Source: Novosphingobium aerophilum
Lineage (GTDB): Bacteria > Pseudomonadota > Alphaproteobacteria > Sphingomonadales > Sphingomonadaceae
DNA: 64,000 nucleotides
Direction of reading: 5' to 3'
Assembly: GCF_014230305.1 (NCBI RefSeq)
Contig: NZ_JACLAU010000005.1
Coordinates: 1-64,000, forward strand
In this document: in pieces, positions 33,938 through 42,306 of the stretch
Layout: each line of letters starts with the position of its first letter
How positions within the stretch are numbered: the first letter of the stretch is position 1
Notes under the pieces: generated by a model
What the model was told of the DNA's origin: nothing
Seen by the model: the letters and a program-made list of their open reading frames with translations, nothing else
The model's database searches: none
Position numbers and translations under genes: made by a program

Positions 33938-35095
33938 ATGGCGCTCTACGAACCCTTCCCGAACTACATCTGGAACCTCTCGGTCTCGATCGCGATGGAA
34001 AGCGGCGGGCAGATCGGCGAAATCGTCGACATGTGCCAGCCGATCATCGCGGCGGCCGCCAACGGCGGTGACGCGGGCACGCCGGCCTTCATGAAGCAGT
34101 GGGCCGGCTATGGCGACAAGCTGATCGAGCTCGCCGCCGAGGACGAGGCGCGGGGCCGGGCGTTCAGCGCCTCCAACAAGCTCGAGCGCGCTGCGCTCTA
34201 CCTGCTGGTGGCCGAACGCATGCAAGGGCATGGCGCCCCGGGTCGCAAGGAGACCTACGCCAAGGCCCTCGCCGCCTTCGAGAAGTCGACCGCGCTGGGC
34301 AAGATCAACCGTGAGCGCGTCGAGGTTCCGCTGGCGACCGGAACGATGCCCGCACTCTACACCCGCGCGCCGGGTTCGGGCCCGCATCCGGTGGTGGTCT
34401 ATTGCAACGGGCTCGATAGCTGCAAGGAGCTGCTCTACTGGAGCCGCCTCCCTGAGGCGCTGGCGCGGCGGGGGGTTTCGACCCTCTGTGTCGATCAGCC
34501 GGGTTCCGGCGAGGCGTTGCGGCTGCAGGGGCTGCCGGTCGATCCCCATTCGGAAAGCTGGGCAAGCAAGGCGGTGGACTGGCTGGAGCAGCAGCCCGAT
34601 GTCGATCCCGCGCGGATCGGCATGACCGGGATCAGCCTGGGTGGCCACTTCGCCCCCCGCGCGGTCGCCTATGAGCCGCGCTTCGCCAGCGGCGCGGTGT
34701 GGGGCGCCAACCACAACTGGCGCGAGGTCCAGGACAAGCGCATGGCGCGCGAGGGCGAAAACCCCGTGCCGCATTACTGGGCCCACGTGATGTGGGCCTT
34801 CGGCGCCACCGACATGGACGATTTCCTCGCCAAGTCCACCAACATGAACCTCAACGGGCACATGGACCGGATCAAGGTGCCGTTCCTGGTCACTCACGGC
34901 GCGCACGATCGCCAGATCAGCGTGGCCTATGCCGACGACCTGTACGACCAACTGATCAACGCGCCCCGCCGCGAGAAGGTGATCTTCACCGAACGCGAGG
35001 GCGGGGTCGAGCACGTCGGCGCCGACAACATGAGCTATGGGCGCGACTGCATTGCCGACTGGTTCGCCGAGACGCTGGGTGGCCAGATTGCCTGA
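33938..35095 (+). CDS. Alpha/beta-hydrolase, probable C-C bond hydrolase (dihydroxypseudooxynicotine hydrolase-like)
   Basis: A 385-residue hydrolase with a long helical N-terminal domain (about 1-120) before the core, as in 2,6-dihydroxypseudooxynicotine hydrolase and related proteins. Motifs: VVYCNGLDSCKELLYW, the nucleophile elbow MTGISLGGHFAPR, HGAHDRQIS with the acidic residue and EHVGADN with the His. It starts one base after the dioxygenase stop. Family members split C-C bonds in acyl-phenol type substrates, which would fit release of an acid from a ring-fission product or an acylphloroglucinol. Specific substrate not deducible. Confidence 0.83.
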   Translation: MALYEPFPNYIWNLSVSIAMESGGQIGEIVDMCQPIIAAAANGGDAGTPAFMKQWAGYGDKLIELAAEDEARGRAFSASNKLERAALYLLVAERMQGHGAPGRKETYAKALAAFEKSTALGKINRERVEVPLATGTMPALYTRAPGSGPHPVVVYCNGLDSCKELLYWSRLPEALARRGVSTLCVDQPGSGEALRLQGLPVDPHSESWASKAVDWLEQQPDVDPARIGMTGISLGGHFAPRAVAYEPRFASGAVWGANHNWREVQDKRMAREGENPVPHYWAHVMWAFGATDMDDFLAKSTNMNLNGHMDRIKVPFLVTHGAHDRQISVAYADDLYDQLINAPRREKVIFTEREGGVEHVGADNMSYGRDCIADWFAETLGGQIA

Positions 35096-35111
35096 TGAGC
35101 GGGGAATAAAG

Positions 35112-35130
35112 CCATAGGTCCTGCCTATGG
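35112..35130. terminator. Weak hairpin after the ring-cleavage operon
   Basis: CCATAGG/CCTATGG with loop TCCTG, 16 bases after the hydrolase stop. A T-run (TTTTT) comes about 20 bases later, too far for a classical terminator, so the role is doubtful. Confidence 0.35.
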
Positions 35131-35197
35131 GAGCATAAGAAAACCGTATTTTTCCCGGACTTTGAAACCAGCCATAAGCCTGCATAGCCAGCACCTA

Positions 35198-35237
35198 TTG
35201 ACATCGGGCTGGAATTTATGAAATTAGCATTCTAATT
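35198..35237 (+). promoter_or_regulatory. TonB-receptor promoter with dyad
   Basis: TTGACA (35198-35203) is followed after 17 bases by AAATTA. The dyad AATTAG-CATT-CTAATT (35222-35237) covers the -10. Its right half TTCTAA (35230-35235) equals that of the 14923 palindrome and, with N6 spacing, the left half is ATGAAA, a partial match to the shared motif. Confidence 0.5.
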
Positions 35238-35280
35238 CATAGTTGGCGCCCCAAAGGGGCGTTCGAGGGGAGGTACTGAC

Positions 35281-37680
35281 ATGGCATATCGACGGACAGG
35301 AATCGGTCTGTTGGCGGGTGTTTGCTCGCTGGCGGTTGCGGCATCGGCGTTCGCCCAGACCCAGCCGCAGGGGGCGGCCGGGTCTGGTAACGATGCCAAC
35401 GAAAACGAAATCGTCGTGACCGCGCAGAACCGCAGCCAGAATGTGCAGGACGTGCCGATCGCGATCGACGTGGTCAACGCCGAAGCGCTCAAGAAGACCG
35501 GCTTCGGTGGCCTGAACGACATCGACAAGATCGCGCCGGTGGTCCAGCTCAACCAGGACCAGGGCACGGTCAAGATTTCGGTTCGTGGCGTCGGCACCGC
35601 CACCAATGACGAATCCCAGGACACCTCGGTCGTCGTGAACATCGATGGCGAGTACATGAACCGCCCCGACGCGATGAGCGTCGCGCTGTTCGACATGGAA
35701 CGCGTCGAAGTGCTGCGCGGGCCGCAGGGCACGCTTTATGGCCGCAACTCGACCGGCGGCGCGATCAACTTCATCACTCGCAAGGCCGGCAACACCCTGG
35801 GCGCCAACGCATCCGCCAGCTATGGCAACTACAATGCCGTGCGCCTCGATGGCGGCGTGGATCTGCCGCTGGGCGATGTGGCTGCCGTTCGTGTCGCGGG
35901 CTTCTACGACTCGCATGACGGTTACGTGAGCCACCCCGCGCGTCCGGCGTTCAACGGCGGCGGATTCAACTACCCGGCCTTCGCCGGCGGCAAGTCGGAT
36001 GACAACAAGTCCTACGGCGGGCGCATCTCGCTCAAGCTGACCCCCGGTGAGCGCCTGACCGCGAACGTTTCAGCGGAATTCGCGCGCCGAGACTTCACTC
36101 CGCAGGCCTTCGCCGCGGCGGACCTTAACGTGGCCGGCAATGGTCCGACCGGCGGGGCTTGCAACAACGGCTTCACCCGCGTCGCACCCGCCTATCCGCA
36201 GGTGCTGTGCGTGCCCAACAACACCAACCTGCTGTCGAAGATCGACCGTTCGACCTATCTTCCGCCGAACTTCGGGCTGGGTAAGCTGGGTCAGGAGACC
36301 TGGGCGATCCGCGGTCGGCTGGCCTACGAACTGGGCGACAGCGCCACGCTGACCTACACGGGCGGTTATCGCAACTTCAAGGGCGATCCGGGCACCTTCC
36401 TGACCTTGCCCTACACCTATCGCTCGTTCAGTTGGAACCGCGAAACCAACACCCAGAGCCACGAGCTGCGGCTCAACGGCACGGCGGGCGCGCTGACCTA
36501 TCAGTTCGGCGGGTTCTACTTCCAGGAATCGGTCAACAACGAGAGCGCCTTCGTTACGACCTTCGGTCCGAACGTGGTCCAACTGTCGTACTTCGGCCGC
36601 TATGTGAACAGCAACAGCAAGTCGCTGTTCGGCCAGGTCGAATATGCCTTCACCGACAAGCTGACCGCGGTCGGCGGGCTGCGCTACACCAAGAACGAGC
36701 GCACCGGCATCTATCGCAATGCCAGCCCGTTCGGCGCCGGTCCGCCGGATCCGCTGCTGTTCAACGGCCCGATCCAGCGCCAGAACTTCTCGGCGCTGCG
36801 CTTCGGCTCGACGCTCAATCTCGACAGCAGTGAAGACCGGGTCACCTGGCTCGCCGGCTTGAACTACAAGCCCGATGCCGACACGCTGATCTATGGCAAG
36901 GTTTCGACCGGCTTCAAGGGCGGCGGGTTCGACTCGGTCGGCGACTACAAGCCCGAGACCAACACGGCGTACGAAGCCGGCCTGAAGAAGAACTTCGGCG
37001 AGTACGGCCAGCACGTCTTCAACCTCACCGGGTTCTACTACGACTACAAGGACCTGCAGGTGTCCGTGCTGCTTGACACGCGGCTGGGTGGCCAGACCTT
37101 CAACGCAGGCAAGGCCAAGATCTGGGGCATCGAGGCGACGACTGACCTGAAGCTGGACGACAACACCGGCTTCCATGCCTCGGTCAATTACCTGAACGCC
37201 CAGTACAAGGACCTGAAGGCCCAGTTCAACGTCTATGCCGTCCCGGGAACCGGGCCGGACATCAACGGCGTGGGTGACCTCGATCCGAACACTGCGGGTG
37301 TCCAGCAGCCCAACTTCGCGGGCAACCGCCCGGGCTTCTCGCCCGAGTGGATCATCACCGCCGGGCTGGATCACACCATCGATCTGGGCGCTGCGGGGAG
37401 CCTGACCGGTCGCGTCAACACGACCTTCAAGAGCTCGTACTTCACGGACTTCTACAACTACCGTGACGGGCAGCAGAAGGCCTTCACCAACACCGAGCTG
37501 AACCTTGAATACCGGCCGGAGAACAAGCGGTTCTCGATCCAGGGCTTCGTCAAGAACCTCGAGAACAACCGTCCGCTCACCTACGGCAGCTTCATCTCGG
37601 CCGGTCCGGTGGACGACGTGTTCAACTGGCAGTTCGGCACGCCGCGCACTTACGGCGTGCGGTTGAGCGCCGACTTCTGA
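35281..37680 (+). CDS. TonB-dependent outer membrane receptor
   Basis: A 799-residue receptor with signal peptide (about 1-25, ending ASAFAQ), a TonB box-like ENEIVVTAQ, a plug domain with VEVLRGPQGTLYGRNSTGGAINF, and a 22-strand barrel ending in an aromatic residue (RLSADF). The family is used by sphingomonads for uptake of oligomeric sugars and aromatic compounds rather than iron only. Its place between ring-cleavage genes and the glycoside dehydrogenase pair suggests it imports a polyphenol glycoside. GGGGAGG stands eight bases before the ATG. No SusD-like partner is present. Confidence 0.92.
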   Translation: MAYRRTGIGLLAGVCSLAVAASAFAQTQPQGAAGSGNDANENEIVVTAQNRSQNVQDVPIAIDVVNAEALKKTGFGGLNDIDKIAPVVQLNQDQGTVKISVRGVGTATNDESQDTSVVVNIDGEYMNRPDAMSVALFDMERVEVLRGPQGTLYGRNSTGGAINFITRKAGNTLGANASASYGNYNAVRLDGGVDLPLGDVAAVRVAGFYDSHDGYVSHPARPAFNGGGFNYPAFAGGKSDDNKSYGGRISLKLTPGERLTANVSAEFARRDFTPQAFAAADLNVAGNGPTGGACNNGFTRVAPAYPQVLCVPNNTNLLSKIDRSTYLPPNFGLGKLGQETWAIRGRLAYELGDSATLTYTGGYRNFKGDPGTFLTLPYTYRSFSWNRETNTQSHELRLNGTAGALTYQFGGFYFQESVNNESAFVTTFGPNVVQLSYFGRYVNSNSKSLFGQVEYAFTDKLTAVGGLRYTKNERTGIYRNASPFGAGPPDPLLFNGPIQRQNFSALRFGSTLNLDSSEDRVTWLAGLNYKPDADTLIYGKVSTGFKGGGFDSVGDYKPETNTAYEAGLKKNFGEYGQHVFNLTGFYYDYKDLQVSVLLDTRLGGQTFNAGKAKIWGIEATTDLKLDDNTGFHASVNYLNAQYKDLKAQFNVYAVPGTGPDINGVGDLDPNTAGVQQPNFAGNRPGFSPEWIITAGLDHTIDLGAAGSLTGRVNTTFKSSYFTDFYNYRDGQQKAFTNTELNLEYRPENKRFSIQGFVKNLENNRPLTYGSFISAGPVDDVFNWQFGTPRTYGVRLSADF

Positions 37681-37691
37681 TCTGACGATCG

Positions 37692-37722
37692 GGCAGGGCG
37701 GGCCAGGCTGGTCCGCCCTGCC
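37692..37722. terminator. GC-rich hairpin after the TonB receptor gene
   Basis: GGCAGGGCGG (37692-37701) pairs with CCGCCCTGCC (37713-37722); the 11-base loop can extend the stem with CCA/TGG. It stands 11 bases after the stop. Lacking a T-run, it may be an attenuator that lowers expression of the downstream dehydrogenase genes. Confidence 0.6.
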
Positions 37723-37753
37723 GTGCTTACGCCTTCTGGAGTACCGCTGGGCG

Positions 37754-38377
37754 ATGACCGATGCGACAGGCTGGAACCGCCGCGACGTGCTCGGTGCGGC
37801 AAGTCTGGTGGCCCTGGCCTTCGGTTTGCCGCTGGCCGCGGTGGAATGGTCGGCTGTTCCGGCCGAGGATCGGCCCGGTCCGGCGGATCGGGCGTTGCTG
37901 CGCGAGGTGAGCCAGCTGGTCATCCCGCGGACCGCAACGCCGGGAGCCGGCGATGTGGGAGCGGGCGACTTCGTCCTGTTGGCCCTGGCGCACGGACTTG
38001 ATGCCTCGCGCCGGCCGCCCGGTGCGATCACCCCCGATCTGTTGCCCCATCTGCGTCCCGACGGATCGTTGCGCCATGCCGCCTGGCTGGCCGCCGAACT
38101 CGATCGGCGCGGGGGCGGACGCTTCATGGCCGCTGCCCCCCCCAGGCGGGCGGAACTCCTCGCCGCGCTGGATGCCGAAGCCTTTGCCGAGGGTGCGGGC
38201 GACAATCCGTGGCGCACGATCAAGGGCCTGATCCTGACCGGCTATTACACCACCGAGATCGGCGGATCGCGCGAGCTGCGCTACGAACTGGTGCCGGGCC
38301 GCTATGACCCCGATCTTCCCGCCACCCCGCAGACCGTCGCCTTTTCGAGCGACTGGACCGCGGTGGACTTCGGCTGA
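37754..38377 (+). CDS. Gluconate 2-dehydrogenase subunit 3-like small subunit, Tat-exported
   Basis: A 207-residue protein with a twin-arginine signal (WNRRDVLGAASLVALAFGLPL, about 7-28). The mature part resembles the small subunit of membrane-bound sugar dehydrogenases (gluconate 2-dehydrogenase, glucoside 3-dehydrogenase), including the C-terminal IKGLILTGYYTTEIG. Such subunits carry the folded flavoprotein subunit across the membrane by hitch-hiking on their Tat signal. The GMC catalytic subunit follows after 17 bases. No cytochrome c subunit is encoded nearby, so the electron acceptor is unknown. Confidence 0.85.
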   Translation: MTDATGWNRRDVLGAASLVALAFGLPLAAVEWSAVPAEDRPGPADRALLREVSQLVIPRTATPGAGDVGAGDFVLLALAHGLDASRRPPGAITPDLLPHLRPDGSLRHAAWLAAELDRRGGGRFMAAAPPRRAELLAALDAEAFAEGAGDNPWRTIKGLILTGYYTTEIGGSRELRYELVPGRYDPDLPATPQTVAFSSDWTAVDFG

Positions 38378-38394
38378 TAACGGAACGCTTGCCG

Positions 38395-40080
38395 ATGGAC
38401 TTCGACGCGATCGTGGTCGGCTCCGGAATCACCGGAGGCTGGGCCGCCAAGGAACTGACCGAGGCGGGGCTCAAGGTCCTGATGATCGAGCGTGGGCGCG
38501 AGATCCGGCACCAGCAGGACTATGCCACCGAGACGAAGGCGCCCTGGGAGCTGCCGTTCCGCGGCCAGGGCGATGCCGCGCTCTACCGCCGGGAGTACCC
38601 GGTGCAGATGCTCAACCGCCACTTCACCGAATTCACGCAGGGTCACTTCGTCAACGATGCCCAGAACCCCTACAGCACGGGGGCCGATACCGATTTCACG
38701 TGGTTCCGTTCCTATCAGCTCGGCGGGCGCTCGCTGACCTGGGGGCGCCAGTCCTACCGCTGGTCGGACTACGATTTCGAGGCCAACCAGCGCGACGGCC
38801 ATGGCACCGACTGGCCGATCCGCTACGCCGATCTCGCCCCCTGGTACGACAAGGTCGAGGACTTCATCGGCGTATCGGGGCAGGCCGAGGGTCTGGCCCA
38901 ACTGCCCGATGGGCGCTTTCAGCCGGGCATGGCGCTCAATGTGGTGGAGCGGCACACGCGCGAGGCGATCCGAGCCAAATGGCCCGAGCGTTGCCTGACC
39001 ATCGGGCGCACCGCCAACCTCACCCAGGCCAAGCCCGACGAGGGGCGCGGGGCCTGCCAGAACCGCTCGATCTGCGCGCGCGGCTGTTCCTATGGCGCCT
39101 ATTTCTCGACCCAGTCGAGCACGTTGCCGGCGGCCATGAAGACCGGGCGCCTGACGGTGATCACCGATGCCGTGGTCGAGGCGCTCGACTATGATCCCGC
39201 CACCCGCCGGGTCTCCGGGGTGCGCTGGATCGAAACGAAGACCCGGCAGCGCCAGGTCGCCCGGTCGCGCATCGTGTTTCTCAACGCGGGCGCGTTCAAT
39301 TCGGTCCATATCCTGCTCAACTCGGTGAGCGCAGCCATGCCCAACGGGCTCGCCAATTCCAGCGGCGTGCTCGGCACGCACATCATGGACCATGCCAACA
39401 CGCTGTCGGCCATGGCCCTGATGCCGGGGTTCGAAGGCCACACCACCTTCGGCAACCGCCCGACCGGCGCGATCATCGCGCGCTACCGCAATCTCGAAAC
39501 CATGGACGGCGTGGGCCATACCCGGGGCTTTTCGTTCCAGGGCGGCGCGTTGCAGAGCACCTGGACCGCGGGCAAGCGCGAGGCCGGGATCGGCGCGGAC
39601 TACAAGGACAAGCTGCGCCATCCCGGCATGTGGAAGATGGTCCTGGTCGGCTTTGCCGACTGCGTGCCGCGCGCCACCAACCGCCTGACGCTCGATCGCC
39701 GCCGCACCGATGCCAACGGCCTGCCCCTGCTGAAGATCGATTTCGCTTTCGGGGCCGAGGAGCATGCCGCGCTCGCCCAGGCCAAGGCCGATGCGGCCGA
39801 GATGTTGACCGCCGCGGGCGGGACGGTGATCATGGGGTTCGACCGCCCGGGCGCCGGCGGCACGGCGATCCACGAGATGGGCGGGGCCCGGATGGGGCAC
39901 GATCCGGCCAGTTCGGTGCTCAACCGGTGGAGCCAGGCCCACGACGTCGCCAACCTGTTCGTCACCGACGGCGCCCAGATGAGCTCATCCGCCTGCCAGA
40001 ACCCCTCGCTCACTTACATGGCGCTCACCGCGCGGGCCTGTGCGGCGGCGGTGTCGATGCTGCGCGAAGGCCGGATCTGA
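38395..40080 (+). CDS. GMC-family glycoside 3-dehydrogenase-like catalytic subunit
   Basis: A 561-residue flavoprotein starting at ATG 38395 (a TTG two codons earlier is possible). Rossmann motif DAIVVGSGITGGWAAKEL at the N-terminus. The C-terminal active-site region contains IHEMGGARMGHDP with His and CQNPSLTYMALTARA with Asn, like pyranose oxidase, C-glycoside 3-oxidase (CarA) and glucoside 3-dehydrogenase catalytic subunits. It has a Cys-rich segment CQNRSICARGCSYG. Without its own signal it probably crosses the membrane with the preceding Tat subunit. It is my best candidate for the step that makes the 3-keto glycoside used by the deglycosidases. Confidence 0.87.
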   Translation: MDFDAIVVGSGITGGWAAKELTEAGLKVLMIERGREIRHQQDYATETKAPWELPFRGQGDAALYRREYPVQMLNRHFTEFTQGHFVNDAQNPYSTGADTDFTWFRSYQLGGRSLTWGRQSYRWSDYDFEANQRDGHGTDWPIRYADLAPWYDKVEDFIGVSGQAEGLAQLPDGRFQPGMALNVVERHTREAIRAKWPERCLTIGRTANLTQAKPDEGRGACQNRSICARGCSYGAYFSTQSSTLPAAMKTGRLTVITDAVVEALDYDPATRRVSGVRWIETKTRQRQVARSRIVFLNAGAFNSVHILLNSVSAAMPNGLANSSGVLGTHIMDHANTLSAMALMPGFEGHTTFGNRPTGAIIARYRNLETMDGVGHTRGFSFQGGALQSTWTAGKREAGIGADYKDKLRHPGMWKMVLVGFADCVPRATNRLTLDRRRTDANGLPLLKIDFAFGAEEHAALAQAKADAAEMLTAAGGTVIMGFDRPGAGGTAIHEMGGARMGHDPASSVLNRWSQAHDVANLFVTDGAQMSSSACQNPSLTYMALTARACAAAVSMLREGRI

Positions 40081-40113
40081 CATGATGCGCGGATCGTGAT
40101 GGAGTCCGAGGCG

Positions 40114-41526
40114 ATGACCCCCCGCCAGAAGACCCTGGCGGTGCTGGTGCTGGTCGTGGCGCTGGTGCTGGAAATCGTCGACATGACGATCGTCAACATC
40201 GCGCTGCCGGCGATCAAGACCGGCATCGGGGCCGATTCCGTCCACGCCCAGTGGATCGTCGCGGGCTATTCGATCAGCTTCGCGCTGCTGCTGATGGCCG
40301 GCGGGCGCCTGGGCGACAGCCTGGGCTATCGGCGCATGATGGTCTGGGGCGTGGCCGGGTTCACCCTGGCCTCGGCCGCCTGCGGGCTGGCGCAGGACGG
40401 GGCCCAACTGGTCGCGGCGCGGCTGCTGCAGGGCGCCACGGGGGCGCTGATGGCGCCGCAGTCGATGGCCCTGCTGCAGGTCCTGTTCGATCCGCTGGAG
40501 CGGGTTGCCAGGATGGCCCTGTTCGGCGTGGTCGGCGGACTGGCCGCGATCGCGGGGCCGATCCTGGGCGGGATCCTGATCGACGCGGATGTCTTCGGGC
40601 TCGGCTGGCGGCTCCTGTTCCTGATCAATGTGCCGGTGGGCGTGGTGACCATCCTGGCGGCCCTGCGCTTCCTGCCGAGTTCGCGGTCGCATCTGCCCGG
40701 CGGCTATGATCTGGCGGGGACGCTGTGGTTCGGGGCGGCGGTCGGCGCGCTGATCTGGCCGCTCATCGGGGGCGAGGGAGAAGGCCGGGGCCACGGCGAC
40801 CAGTTGTGGCTGACCCTCGCGGCCCTGCCGCTTGGCTGGTTGGGCTGGCGGCATGTGACTCGGCGCACCGCGGAAGGCCGCCCCGCGCTGTTCGATCCGG
40901 CGATCCTGGCGATCCCCACCTTCCGCCTCGGCCTGGCCATGTCGGTGGCCTTCGCCGCCGCCAATGCCGGCTTCCTCTTCGTCTTCGCCTTCGCGCTTCA
41001 GGCCGAGCGGGGCCAGTCGCCGCTGATGGCGGGCCTGCTGCACATGCCCTTTGGCCTGGGAGCGATGTTCGGGATCGGCTTCATGAGCCGCCGGCTGTTG
41101 CCCCGGATGGGGCGCACCCTGCCGTTGATCGGCGCGCTGGTGATGGCCGTGTCCTGCCTGCTGGTGCTGGCCGCGATCGGCCTGGGCTGGCCGCTGGTCA
41201 GCGTGGTCCCGGCGATGGTGACGGCGGGCAGCGGCATGGGCATGACGATTGGCAGCATCGGCCCGATCACCTTCTCGCACATGGACCGCGCCCATGCCGG
41301 CGCAGCGTCGGGTCTGGTCAAGACCTGCCAGCAGCTCGGCAGCGGGCTGGGCGTGGCGCTGATCGGCAGCGCCTACTTCGGCTGGGCGACGGCGATCGGC
41401 CTGCGCCCCTCGCTGTTTTGTGCTTGGCTCCTGGCCGCAATTCTGGCGTGGTGCGCGACGCTCGCCACCCGCCTGCCAAGCACCATCTTCCATCCCGCCA
41501 CCAACCCGGAGCCTGCCGCGCCATGA
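40114..41526 (+). CDS. DHA2-family MFS exporter (14 helices)
   Basis: A 470-residue transporter started at ATG 40114, which has GGAG nine bases upstream; GTG 40096 and ATG 40099 are alternatives. VDMTIVNIALPAI in helix 1 and GRLGDSLGYRRMM in loop 2-3 are EmrB/QacA-type signatures, and 14 hydrophobic helices can be counted. These exporters expel drugs and aromatic compounds; inside this operon it may relieve toxic aglycones or intermediates, or act as an importer. It overlaps the cyclase gene by 4 bases (ATGA). Confidence 0.87.
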   Translation: MTPRQKTLAVLVLVVALVLEIVDMTIVNIALPAIKTGIGADSVHAQWIVAGYSISFALLLMAGGRLGDSLGYRRMMVWGVAGFTLASAACGLAQDGAQLVAARLLQGATGALMAPQSMALLQVLFDPLERVARMALFGVVGGLAAIAGPILGGILIDADVFGLGWRLLFLINVPVGVVTILAALRFLPSSRSHLPGGYDLAGTLWFGAAVGALIWPLIGGEGEGRGHGDQLWLTLAALPLGWLGWRHVTRRTAEGRPALFDPAILAIPTFRLGLAMSVAFAAANAGFLFVFAFALQAERGQSPLMAGLLHMPFGLGAMFGIGFMSRRLLPRMGRTLPLIGALVMAVSCLLVLAAIGLGWPLVSVVPAMVTAGSGMGMTIGSIGPITFSHMDRAHAGAASGLVKTCQQLGSGLGVALIGSAYFGWATAIGLRPSLFCAWLLAAILAWCATLATRLPSTIFHPATNPEPAAP

Positions 41527-42302
41527 CCCGCCGCTTTGTCGATCTGTCGATCATGCTGTGCAACGATGTGGTGAGTGACCCGCCGTTCCTGCGGCCCGAG
41601 ATCACCTACCAGACCCACCGCGAGACGGTGGACGAGATGCAGCATTTCTTCCCCGGGCTCCAGGCCGAGGACCTGCCGGGCGGCGAAGGCTTCGCAGCGG
41701 CGGAATGGGTCCGTCTGACCACGCACAGCGGCACCCACCTGGACGCGCCGTGGCACTTCCACCCGACGCAGGACGGCGGGCAGCCGTCACTGACCATCGA
41801 CGAGATCCCGCTGGAATGGTGCTTCCAGCCGGGGGTGAAGCTGGACTTCACTGCTCTGCCGGACGGCTATGTCGTCACCGCCGCCGACGTAGAGGCCGAG
41901 CTCAAGCGGATCGGCCACGAGCTGAAGCCGCTCGAGATCGTCCTGGTCAACACCGCCGCAGGCAAGGCGCTGGGCGATCCCGACTATGTCAGCCGCGGCT
42001 GCGGGATGGGCTATGAGGCGACGATGTACCTGACCAGCCGGGGTGTGCGCGTGACCGGGACCGATGCCTGGTCATGGGATGCGCCCTTTGTCCACACCGC
42101 GCAAAAGGTGAAGGAAACCGGCGATACCTCGCTGATCTGGGAAGGGCACAAGGCCGGTCGCGATATCGGCTACTGCCACCTGGAAAAGCTGCACAACCTG
42201 GAAGTGCTGCCGCCGCACGGCTTCACGGTCAGTTGCTTCCCGCACAAGATCAAGGGCGCCTCGGCCGGGTGGACCCGCGCCGTCGCCATTTTCGAGGATT
42301 GA
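41523..42302 (+). CDS. Cyclase-family (kynurenine formamidase-like) metal hydrolase
   Basis: A 259-residue protein. The signature THSGTHLDAPWHF (about 62-74) is the His/Asp metal site of the cyclase/formamidase family. Later residues VLVNTAAGK and GTDAWSWDAP are also conserved in it. Family members hydrolyse amides, lactones or isatin-like rings. Coupled by ATGA to the exporter and four bases before an FAH-family hydrolase, it is probably a lactonase or ring-opening hydrolase of the aromatic pathway. Reaction inferred. Confidence 0.83.
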   Translation: MTRRFVDLSIMLCNDVVSDPPFLRPEITYQTHRETVDEMQHFFPGLQAEDLPGGEGFAAAEWVRLTTHSGTHLDAPWHFHPTQDGGQPSLTIDEIPLEWCFQPGVKLDFTALPDGYVVTAADVEAELKRIGHELKPLEIVLVNTAAGKALGDPDYVSRGCGMGYEATMYLTSRGVRVTGTDAWSWDAPFVHTAQKVKETGDTSLIWEGHKAGRDIGYCHLEKLHNLEVLPPHGFTVSCFPHKIKGASAGWTRAVAIFED

Positions 42303-42306
42303 ACCA

